DNA of 5,118 nt from Sulfurospirillum arcachonense (GTDB lineage: Bacteria > Campylobacterota > Campylobacteria > Campylobacterales > Sulfurospirillaceae), in NCBI GenBank assembly GCA_015662785.1, contig DQTM01000287.1, forward strand, positions 1 through 5,118, read 5' to 3'. Positions within the stretch are counted from its first letter, which is position 1, and the number at the start of each line of letters is the position of its first letter. The notes under the pieces were generated by a model. The model was not told where the DNA came from and did no database searches. It worked only from the letters and a program-made list of their open reading frames with translations. The translations under genes and the position numbers were made by a program. This document shows positions 1 to 4,725 of this stretch, piece by piece.

Positions 1-34
1 GACCTTATATGCATAAGAATCTGGCTTTCGAATG

Positions 35-111
<77 letters not shown>

Positions 112-121
112 ACACTAAAGA

Positions 122-141
122 CACTCGCTCATATGCAAGTG
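122..141 (-). other. Hairpin at the 5' end of the tRNA-fMet leader
   Basis: On the transcribed minus strand, CACTTGC (135-141) pairs with GCGAGTG (122-128) across a 6-nt ATATGA loop. This gives seven pairs, one of them a U-G wobble that exists only in the minus-strand RNA. The hairpin would sit at or just after the predicted transcription start and end 10 nt before the mature tRNA. It could protect or present the leader for RNase P or endonuclease processing; that role is inferred. Confidence 0.5.
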
Positions 142-148
142 AGGTAAA

Positions 149-177
149 ATTATAGTCGATTTTTATTTGTTTGTCAA
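149..177 (-). promoter_or_regulatory. Sigma-70 promoter of tRNA-fMet
   Basis: On the minus strand, TTGACA (172-177) and TATAAT (149-154) are separated by exactly 17 nt, a perfect match to the housekeeping sigma-70 consensus at both boxes. Transcription would start near 141-143, giving a leader of about 30 nt before tRNA position 1. Such a strong promoter suits a stable RNA gene. The -35 box lies close to the putative -10 of the divergent ribBA-type gene. Confidence 0.9.
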
Positions 178-188
178 GGGCTTTTTAG

Positions 189-194
189 TACAAT
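189..194 (+). promoter_or_regulatory. Candidate -10 box for the ribBA-type gene
   Basis: TACAAT matches five of six consensus -10 bases and lies 29 nt before the chosen start codon. The best upstream -35 match is poor (TTGTTT at 167-172, 16-nt spacer). Weak -35 boxes are common in Campylobacterota promoters. The short leader leaves no room for an FMN riboswitch. Confidence 0.4.
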
Positions 195-223
195 ATGTAA
201 AATTTAATAATTTTAGGAAAATT

Positions 224-1243
224 ATGTCAGCAATAGATAGAGTAAAACAAGCAATAGAAGATATGAAACAAGGTAAAATGATAGTTATGTGCGACGATGA
301 AGATCGCGAAAATGAGGGTGATTTAGTATACCCTGCTACGTTTTCAACACCTGAAAAAGTCAACTTTATGGCAAGTGAAGCAAAAGGTCTTATATGTGTA
401 TCTGTTTCAAGATCAATAGCAGATAGACTAAAACTATCGCCTATGGTTACAGACAATGACTCTCAACACGAAACAGCCTTTACTGTTTCAGTTGATGCTA
501 GGCTTTGTACAACTGGAATCTCCGCAGGCGAAAGAGATATGACTATAAAGATACTAGCTGATTGTGCAAGTAGTGCAAATGAGCTTGTTCGTCCTGGTCA
601 TATATTCCCTCTTATAGCTAAAAAAGGTGGTTCATTAGTTCGTACTGGTCATACAGAGGGTTCTATAGACATATGTCGTCTTGCGGGTCTTGCAGAGTCT
701 GCGGTTATATGTGAAATAATGAAAGAAGATGGCTCTATGGCTAGACGTGATGACCTTGACATCTTTTGTGAGAAGCATGACATAAATATAGTATATATTT
801 CTGACATTGTAGAATACAGAATGCAACATGAATCACTTGTGCGTGAAATTACAGAGTCAACTACTCAGTTTTTAGGAATAGATGCAAGACGTATAGACAT
901 GGTAGATCATGAAGATAACCATCATATTGTTTATACTTTTGGAGAAGTTAAGAAAAAATCAGCAGTAAAGTTTCATAACATCATGCCAGATATTGAACTC
1001 TTTACCAATACTGATAAATTCAATGGTATGGTTAGTGCAGTAGAGTACTTAAAAAAGAATGGTGGTGTTTTGATATTTCTAGATGATGAAAATTCACCTA
1101 AAAAAGAGGTAAAAGAATTCGGTATAGGTGCTCAAATACTTAAAAAACTAGGTGTGGAAGAGATTCACCTTCTCACTTCTTCAAAAGGCAAAGAGTTCGT
1201 AGGACTTAGTGGTTTTGGACTTGATATAGCCGAAGAACTATAA
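224..1243 (+). CDS. ribBA: 3,4-dihydroxy-2-butanone 4-phosphate synthase with degenerate GTP cyclohydrolase II-like C-terminus
   Basis: This 339-residue cytoplasmic enzyme converts ribulose 5-phosphate to the four-carbon riboflavin precursor plus formate, using Mg2+. Residues 1-205 form the RibB domain. They carry the acidic metal and substrate loop DDEDRENEGDL (24-34), GERDMT (102-107), RPGH (123-126) and RTGHTEGSIDICRLAGL (140-156). Residues from about 210 resemble RibA but lack its three zinc cysteines. Only the FGIGAQILKKLG stretch (299-310) and the SGFGLDI tail remain recognisable, so GTP cyclohydrolase activity is doubtful and a separate ribA is expected elsewhere. Full bifunctional RibBA proteins are nearer 400 residues, while shortened forms like this are usual in Campylobacterota. 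The ATG at 224 is chosen because AGGA lies 5 nt upstream and the family N-terminus begins there. An upstream in-frame TTG at 167 would fall inside the promoter region. Confidence 0.93.
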   Translation: MSAIDRVKQAIEDMKQGKMIVMCDDEDRENEGDLVYPATFSTPEKVNFMASEAKGLICVSVSRSIADRLKLSPMVTDNDSQHETAFTVSVDARLCTTGISAGERDMTIKILADCASSANELVRPGHIFPLIAKKGGSLVRTGHTEGSIDICRLAGLAESAVICEIMKEDGSMARRDDLDIFCEKHDINIVYISDIVEYRMQHESLVREITESTTQFLGIDARRIDMVDHEDNHHIVYTFGEVKKKSAVKFHNIMPDIELFTNTDKFNGMVSAVEYLKKNGGVLIFLDDENSPKKEVKEFGIGAQILKKLGVEEIHLLTSSKGKEFVGLSGFGLDIAEEL

Positions 1244-1251
1244 TAAAAGAG

Positions 1252-1276
1252 CCAAAAGAGTTTAAAACTCTTTTGG
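1252..1276. terminator. Bidirectional hairpin shared by convergent ribBA-type gene and the 142-residue ORF
   Basis: CCAAAAGAGTTT (1252-1263) is followed, after a single central A, by its exact reverse complement (1265-1276). Realistically this is a 10-bp stem with a 5-nt TTAAA loop. On the minus strand it is followed by CTCTTTTATTA, a plausible U-rich tract. On the plus strand no T run follows, although the 3' arm itself ends in TTTT. The last five codons (PKEF and stop) of the minus-strand gene encode one arm. Confidence 0.65.
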
Positions 1277-1690
1277 TACTGTACAGTCCAAATCTTGGGT
1301 TTGGGCTGCTATAGTTATGATGTCTTTTTGAGAAAGTTCACCTAAAAGCGAAATTGAACCAAGTCTCATACACCATATTCTTAGTGTCTCTAACTCTTTT
1401 TCTTCTTTTTTCAGCCCAGCTGATACATTCCAAGAACAGATACCTTTTATCTCTTTATAGTCTAGCAAATTTACCATCTCTCTATCTGTAATTTTTTTCT
1501 TTACATGTAGACGAATTTGCTCTTCATTTAAACCTGATTTATGAACTCTATATCCTAGTATAAGTGCTTTAGCACGTTCTGGGTACTTTGTTTTTATTTT
1601 ATCAAAACTATTTCCATAGTATTTTAACGCTGGTATGATATCTTTTGTTTTATATATCTTCTCTTTTTCCATATGATTTGGTTTTATCAT
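1262..1690 (-). CDS. Conserved-looking hypothetical protein, 142 residues
   Basis: I do not recognise this protein. It is lysine- and glutamate-rich, with no signal peptide or membrane segment, so it is probably cytoplasmic. Its first half looks helical and charged (about 10-75). The second half has a more hydrophobic stretch (about 104-131, LRIWCMRLGS onwards). Three cysteines at 85, 107 and 136 are too scattered to name a metal site. The start at 1690 is supported by AAGGA with 5-nt spacing; a second ATG six codons later lacks comparable support. It lies downstream of ogt on the same strand, separated by the palindromic element, which ends about 6 nt before its Shine-Dalgarno. Any ogt read-through transcript must pass through that element. 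Coding reality is supported by the ribosome binding site, the codon use and its fit between the element and the terminator. Confidence 0.8.
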   Translation of the reverse strand: MIKPNHMEKEKIYKTKDIIPALKYYGNSFDKIKTKYPERAKALILGYRVHKSGLNEEQIRLHVKKKITDREMVNLLDYKEIKGICSWNVSAGLKKEEKELETLRIWCMRLGSISLLGELSQKDIITIAAQTQDLDCTVPKEF

Positions 1691-1731
1691 TTTTTTCCTT
1701 TAAGCTGATTTACCCACCATCCATATTTTTA

Positions 1732-1833
1732 GATAAAAGCATAAGATGTCAAATGTGAGGCAGATTTGTGAGAGCCTAGCTTAAGCTAAGGTGAACAAAT
1801 CTAACGAAGCAGTTGATATCTTATGCTTTTATC
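1732..1833 (+). repeat. Structured hairpin unit 1, forward copy
   Basis: The outer stem has 21 pairs: 1732-1752 with 1813-1833, the first 16 perfect, then one G-T and four more. An asymmetric internal loop follows, with TGTGAGGCA (1754-1762) on the left and TAACGAAGCA (1802-1811) on the right. An inner stem of 8 perfect pairs comes next (1762-1769 with 1795-1802, sharing one base with each loop motif). A small purine-rich loop leads to an apical stem, CCTAGC opposite GCTAAGG, around TTAA (1781-1784). Loop and apical sequences match hairpin 2; stem sequences do not. Because hairpin 2 is inverted, either strand of the region contains one copy in each orientation, and I cannot decide the functional strand. 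Confidence 0.85.
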
Positions 1834-1838
1834 CGTAG

Positions 1839-1940
1839 GGTGGTTTATCTTTGCCCTTATTGCTTCGTTAAAGTCTTTCATCTTAGCTAAGGCTAGGATT
1901 TCAAGACTTTGCCTCACACTAAGAGCAAAGATAAACCATC
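1839..1940 (-). repeat. Structured hairpin unit 2, inverted copy
   Basis: Its architecture is the same as unit 1. The outer stem is 1839-1859 with 1920-1940: 16 pairs, one mismatch, then four pairs. The internal loop has TGCTTCGTTA (1861-1870) opposite TGCCTCACA (1910-1918), the exact reverse complements of the unit 1 loop sequences. The inner stem has 8 perfect pairs (1870-1877 with 1903-1910). The apical stem is CTTAGC opposite GCTAGG (1882-1887, 1892-1897) around TAAG. Read in the same sense, the 26-nt apical regions of the two units agree at 21 positions. The 21-nt outer-stem arms agree at only 4, about what chance gives. Confidence 0.85.
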
Positions 1941-1945
1941 TAAAA

Positions 1946-2419
1946 CTATAGATGATGGGTAAAATCAGCTTCAATTTTTAACAACATCTCTTTTTTATCT
2001 AATCCACCTGCATAACCTACAAGTTTTCCACTCTTTCCTATGACTCTATGACAAGGGACTACTATACCTATAGGGTTTTTGTTATTGGCTCCACCAACTG
2101 CTCTTACAGCTTTTGGGTTACCGATTTGTATAGCAATGTCCTGATAGCTTCTAGTCTCCCCATAAGGTATACTTTGTAAAGCTTTCCAAACACTTCTTTG
2201 AAAATCAGTTCCTTTAACAAACTCCAAAGGAATGGTAAACTTTTGTAATTTACCAGTAAAATACTCATATAACTGATCTTTACATGTAGAGACAATCTTA
2301 GGGTACTTTTGTGGGTTTTTACCCATCTTATCAATAAACTGCATCTCTTGTAAAAAGCTTTCACTACAAACAAACTTTATAGTTCCAATAGGTGAATTAT
2401 AGTAATATGTTGTTTTCAT
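1946..2419 (-). CDS. ogt: Methylated-DNA--[protein]-cysteine S-methyltransferase (Ogt/AGT family)
   Basis: This 157-residue suicide DNA-repair protein moves the alkyl group from O6-alkylguanine or O4-alkylthymine onto its own cysteine. Residues 1-70 form the variable N-terminal ribonuclease-like domain (YYYNSPIG start). Residues 72-150 form the DNA-binding and catalytic domain. It contains the helix-turn-helix region with RAVGGANNKNP (106-116), including the Arg that fills the space left by the flipped base. The acceptor motif is PCHRV (122-126) with reactive Cys123, followed by GYAGGLDKKEMLL (135-147). Family members normally end soon after this segment; here ADFTHHL and the TAG stop are encoded by the right arm of the palindromic element. 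No Shine-Dalgarno precedes the ATG, and a TATAAT box lies only 5 nt upstream, suggesting a leaderless mRNA. It is divergent from ybgC and upstream of the 142-residue gene. Confidence 0.95.
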   Translation of the reverse strand: MKTTYYYNSPIGTIKFVCSESFLQEMQFIDKMGKNPQKYPKIVSTCKDQLYEYFTGKLQKFTIPLEFVKGTDFQRSVWKALQSIPYGETRSYQDIAIQIGNPKAVRAVGGANNKNPIGIVVPCHRVIGKSGKLVGYAGGLDKKEMLLKIEADFTHHL

Positions 2420-2424
2420 CTAAC

Positions 2425-2430
2425 ATTATA
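2425..2430 (-). promoter_or_regulatory. -10 box for ogt, implying leaderless transcription
   Basis: On the minus strand a perfect TATAAT ends 5 nt before the A of the ogt start codon. Normal -10 to start spacing would put transcription initiation at or within a base or two of that ATG. No purine-rich Shine-Dalgarno is present between them. The -35 region, which would overlap the ybgC start, matches consensus poorly. Confidence 0.55.
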
Positions 2431-2446
2431 TCACATAAGGATTTCA

Positions 2447-2818
2447 ATGAAGATAAGAGTATATTATGATGACACAGATGCCGGTGGCATAGTTTACCAT
2501 GCAAACTACTTAAAGTTTTGTGAACGCTCTAGAAGTGAGCTTTTTTTTGAAAGAGGAAAATCTCCAGCCATGGACGGTGGACACTTTGTCGTCAAACGTC
2601 TTGAAGCAGATTACAAAAAACCTGCAAAACTTGGTGATATGCTTGAAGTAAAACATGAGATTATGAGTATGAGAAATACTTCATTAACACTAAAACAAAA
2701 CGTCTGGTTAGAAGATGTTAAACTATTTGAGATGATATCTGTTTTAGTATTTGTAGTGGACGGAAGACCTGCTAAAGTTAGCCAAGAAACAAAAGAGTTT
2801 TTTAAAAGTATTTTTTAG
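2447..2818 (+). CDS. ybgC: YbgC-type acyl-CoA thioesterase, hotdog fold
   Basis: This 123-residue protein has the single hotdog domain of the 4-hydroxybenzoyl-CoA thioesterase/YbgC family, which hydrolyses acyl-CoA or acyl-carrier thioesters in the cytoplasm. The diagnostic N-terminal signature YYDDTDAGGIVYHANYLKF (6-24) includes Asp11, which aligns with the family's catalytic aspartate, and the conserved Tyr17-His18. The ERSRSE segment (26-31) continues the central helix. Length is normal for the family. The start has AAGGA (2437-2441) at 5-nt spacing. In many proteobacteria ybgC heads the tol-pal cluster, but here no tol genes flank it. It stands alone, divergent from ogt and overlapping the 3' end of the opposing periplasmic gene by 4 bp. 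Confidence 0.92.
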   Translation: MKIRVYYDDTDAGGIVYHANYLKFCERSRSELFFERGKSPAMDGGHFVVKRLEADYKKPAKLGDMLEVKHEIMSMRNTSLTLKQNVWLEDVKLFEMISVLVFVVDGRPAKVSQETKEFFKSIF

Positions 2819-2830
2819 AAAAGCTCTTTT
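2791..2830. terminator. Bidirectional terminator inside the overlapping gene ends
   Basis: AAAAGAGTTTTTT (2791-2803) pairs with GAAAAGCTCTTTT (2818-2830) over 13 positions, two of them G-T wobbles on the plus strand, around a 14-nt AT-rich loop. A short T run and T-rich arms follow on each strand. Both convergent stop codons (2815-2818) fall in the loop or at its edge, so the hairpin lies within coding sequence on both sides. The core AAAAGAG/CTCTTTT is the same as in the hairpin at 1252-1276. Confidence 0.5.
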
Positions 2831-4005
2831 TCAAACTTGTACCTTTTTGGTCTAACTATAGATACATCATATTCAACTTGATTTTCAACTATATTTTCAT
2901 TAAAATTGCTACTTGCTGTAGGTACAAAATAGTGAGTATAAAAGTAGTCAATTCCAACTGAAGTAGAGTAGTTTACCCAATCGTAAACTATATCATGCCC
3001 AAAAAGTGAATTTAACTCTTCCATGCCTACAGTGCTTTTTCCAATAGAATTTGCTATATAAAACTCTTTTCTGTCATCATACTGAGTCAATGTTAAAAGC
3101 ATTGGATTATAGTTTATTTGAGTAGAGAGCAATGCATATGTCTCTATATCATAAACTCTAAGCTGAGATGCAATAAGACTAGTTTTTACCAATGGAGTAT
3201 TCATAAATATAGAACTTTGAACTAGTTTTTTATTGTTTTTAAACATCCGTTTAAAACTTACACGTGAACTATTTATACTTTTAGAATAGACAATTTTGGG
3301 GTTCTTGTCTATGAGCGATTTGTTTAAAGATTTACTTAGCTTACTACCATCTGAAAAATAAGCGACTTTATCGTTTGTATGTTTTAAAAGCTCATCTATC
3401 TGTTTATCGTAGTCAATTCCACCAAATGTTATATTTGAAGCACTACTTTCTAATGTCTTTTTATGAACAGTTGGTATAAATATGACTAAATCACTTTCAT
3501 TATCTATGATGATTTGAGCACCACTGGACGTAACTGGGGCTATTACATATCTAAAATTTTCTTTTTTAATATTAGCTAACTCTCTTAAAATTGATTCTTC
3601 TTTTTCATTATTTGAATTAAATACCTTTACTTCAAAATTATTTTGTTTTGAGACCAAATATGCTAAAACTGAATTTACTGTCGTTGAAGCGTATCTTCTT
3701 ATACTTTTTTGAGGGACAAGCATAGCTATTCTTATAGAAAACTCTTCATCTTCAAAAACTCTAAAAATTCTCTGATAATAAGCAAATTCACTTCTCATAG
3801 AGTGAAGTTCATCCATAGAACTGTTATAGTGGCTTATAAAAGAAAATATTTGCCCATTATCTAAAAGCTGTTCCATACATTCTACGTTACATGTATAAGC
3901 ATCTATATTTAAAAATATACTCTTTGTTGGTGGTATATGTGAGAGTTTATCACTCTTTGCAAACATAAATGAAACGATTATAAAAAAACTCAAAATTATT
4001 TTCAT
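2815..4005 (-). CDS. Putative exported periplasmic-binding-fold protein
   Basis: This is a 396-residue protein with a clear signal peptide: MKII, a hydrophobic core to about residue 15 and a probable cleavage after FMFA. No lipobox cysteine is present, so it should be soluble in the periplasm. C39 and C43 (TCNVEC) are close enough to form a disulfide. From about residue 90 alternating beta strands and helices resemble type 1 periplasmic-binding or LpoA-like folds. Examples are IRIAMLVP (91-98), FEVKVFN (124-130), YVIAPVTSSGAQIII (153-167), LVIFIPT (173-179) and KVAYFSDGS (213-221). Segments near 269-320 (PLVKTSLIASQL, YNPMLLTLTQYDDR) also fit such folds. I cannot name a ligand or gene. Its ATG overlaps the glycosylase stop as ATGA and has no strong ribosome site, implying translational coupling. 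It could instead activate cell-wall synthesis, as LpoA does; this is unproven. Confidence 0.85.
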   Translation of the reverse strand: MKIILSFFIIVSFMFAKSDKLSHIPPTKSIFLNIDAYTCNVECMEQLLDNGQIFSFISHYNSSMDELHSMRSEFAYYQRIFRVFEDEEFSIRIAMLVPQKSIRRYASTTVNSVLAYLVSKQNNFEVKVFNSNNEKEESILRELANIKKENFRYVIAPVTSSGAQIIIDNESDLVIFIPTVHKKTLESSASNITFGGIDYDKQIDELLKHTNDKVAYFSDGSKLSKSLNKSLIDKNPKIVYSKSINSSRVSFKRMFKNNKKLVQSSIFMNTPLVKTSLIASQLRVYDIETYALLSTQINYNPMLLTLTQYDDRKEFYIANSIGKSTVGMEELNSLFGHDIVYDWVNYSTSVGIDYFYTHYFVPTASSNFNENIVENQVEYDVSIVRPKRYKFEKELF

Positions 4006-4661
4006 AGTAAACTTTTAACCTTTAACATATCTTGTAAAACCTCTTTTTTTGAGGATGGATTTCTTAGTAAAAAATAGGGACAAAAAGTAGGAATCAGCTT
4101 AGCACTCCCAAGAGTTAGTACTTCTCCTCTAACTTTTGAAATATGAGTATCGTACTCTCCTGTTAAGTGATGAAAACTAGTAGAGCCTAGAGCAACTATG
4201 ATTTGAGGTTTTATCATCTCAATTTGTTGCATAAGATATGGCTTACAAGCACTAGCCTCTTCCATTGTAGGAACTCTATTCTCAGGTGTTCTACATTTGA
4301 GTATATTTGCTATATAAATCTCTTCTCTTTTTAGTCCTAGTACTTTTTCTATGATATTTGTCACAATATCACCAGCACGTCCTACAAAAACTCTTCCACT
4401 CTCATCTTCACCAGCACGAGGTCCTTCACCAATAAACATAAGCTTAGCATTTCTATTGCCTTCACCAAAAACTACATTTTTTCTTGTTTTACTTAAATTA
4501 CACAAATGACAACTACTAACAGAACTCTCTAAAGAGTCAAAATCATTAGGTAACAAGGTGTTACTGCTATCTACTGGTTTATACTCTTTAAAGTACTCAA
4601 AACCCATAGCTCTATACTGGTACAATAGTTTTAATAATCTTGCTTTTTCTACTTGTGTCAT
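4002..4661 (-). CDS. Family 4 (Fe-S) uracil-DNA glycosylase with altered motif 2
   Basis: This 219-residue member of COG1573-type glycosylases removes uracil from DNA after cytosine deamination. Four 4Fe-4S ligands are present: C51 and C54 (CHLC), C123 (LKCRTPENR) and C139 (SACKPY), spaced as in family 4. Motif 1 is GEGPRAGEDESG (78-89), followed by RVFVGRAG (90-97), with the usual Glu79 but Arg82 where Gly is common. Motif 2, normally HPS/A before LLR-P, reads FCPYFLLRNP (193-202), so the catalytic-site His is replaced by Cys194. An N-terminal helix of about 45 residues precedes the first Fe-S ligands. No good Shine-Dalgarno precedes the ATG at 4661. I kept it because the N-terminal helix looks family-like and no in-frame alternative is better. 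It is the first gene of a coupled pair with the exported protein. Confidence 0.92.
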   Translation of the reverse strand: MTQVEKARLLKLLYQYRAMGFEYFKEYKPVDSSNTLLPNDFDSLESSVSSCHLCNLSKTRKNVVFGEGNRNAKLMFIGEGPRAGEDESGRVFVGRAGDIVTNIIEKVLGLKREEIYIANILKCRTPENRVPTMEEASACKPYLMQQIEMIKPQIIVALGSTSFHHLTGEYDTHISKVRGEVLTLGSAKLIPTFCPYFLLRNPSSKKEVLQDMLKVKSLL

Positions 4662-4725
4662 AAAGGGGATGATACCTAAAGCGGTGTTAAAAAGAGATAA
4701 ATACCAATATAAACATGAGAACTAT

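Larger units (their letters stand above)
1702..1971. repeat. 270-bp composite palindromic element: outer stem enclosing two inverted 102-nt hairpins
   Basis: The outer arms 1702-1731 and 1941-1971 are inverted copies. Both begin AAGCTGATTT and pair over about 30 bp with one single-base indel and three or four mismatches. Directly inside lie hairpin 1 (1732-1833) and hairpin 2 (1839-1940), each exactly 102 nt, separated by the 5-nt linker CGTAG. The two are inverted copies in their loops but not in their stems. The whole would fold as a three-stem junction in RNA or as a cruciform in DNA. The element fills the gap between ogt and the 142-residue gene; its right arm encodes the last residues of Ogt. 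No transposase lies nearby and I see no clear target duplication. It could be a non-autonomous mobile element, a BIME-like repeat or a structured RNA. The geometry is directly visible; the function is unknown. Confidence 0.85.

Noticed and set aside
1..14. A minus-strand ATG (12-14) could start a gene downstream of tRNA-fMet.
   Set aside because: Only four codons are visible and no Shine-Dalgarno precedes it, so nothing supports a gene.
195..223. Possible FMN riboswitch before a riboflavin gene.
   Set aside because: The leader is only about 30 nt and the conserved RFN sequence blocks are absent.
163..829. Minus-strand open frames opposite the ribBA-type gene.
   Set aside because: They are antisense shadows of a well-conserved enzyme and show no domain, start signal or plausible composition.
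1278..1287. The 10-bp palindrome ACTGTACAGT resembles a LexA-like operator.
   Set aside because: It lies within the 3' end of a coding sequence, is far from any start, and the spacing does not fit known SOS boxes.
1747..1752. A perfect TTGACA on the minus strand inside hairpin 1 could be a -35 box for the 142-residue gene.
   Set aside because: No acceptable -10 box occurs at 15-19 nt spacing; the sequence there is A-rich without a TATAAT-like match.
1799..1818. ATCTAAC and GTT near it in hairpin 1 resemble integron attC core boxes.
   Set aside because: The matching GTTRRRY partner is absent, hairpin 2 has CTTTAAC instead, and the boxes fall in the internal loop and not at the hairpin base. 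No integrase is present.
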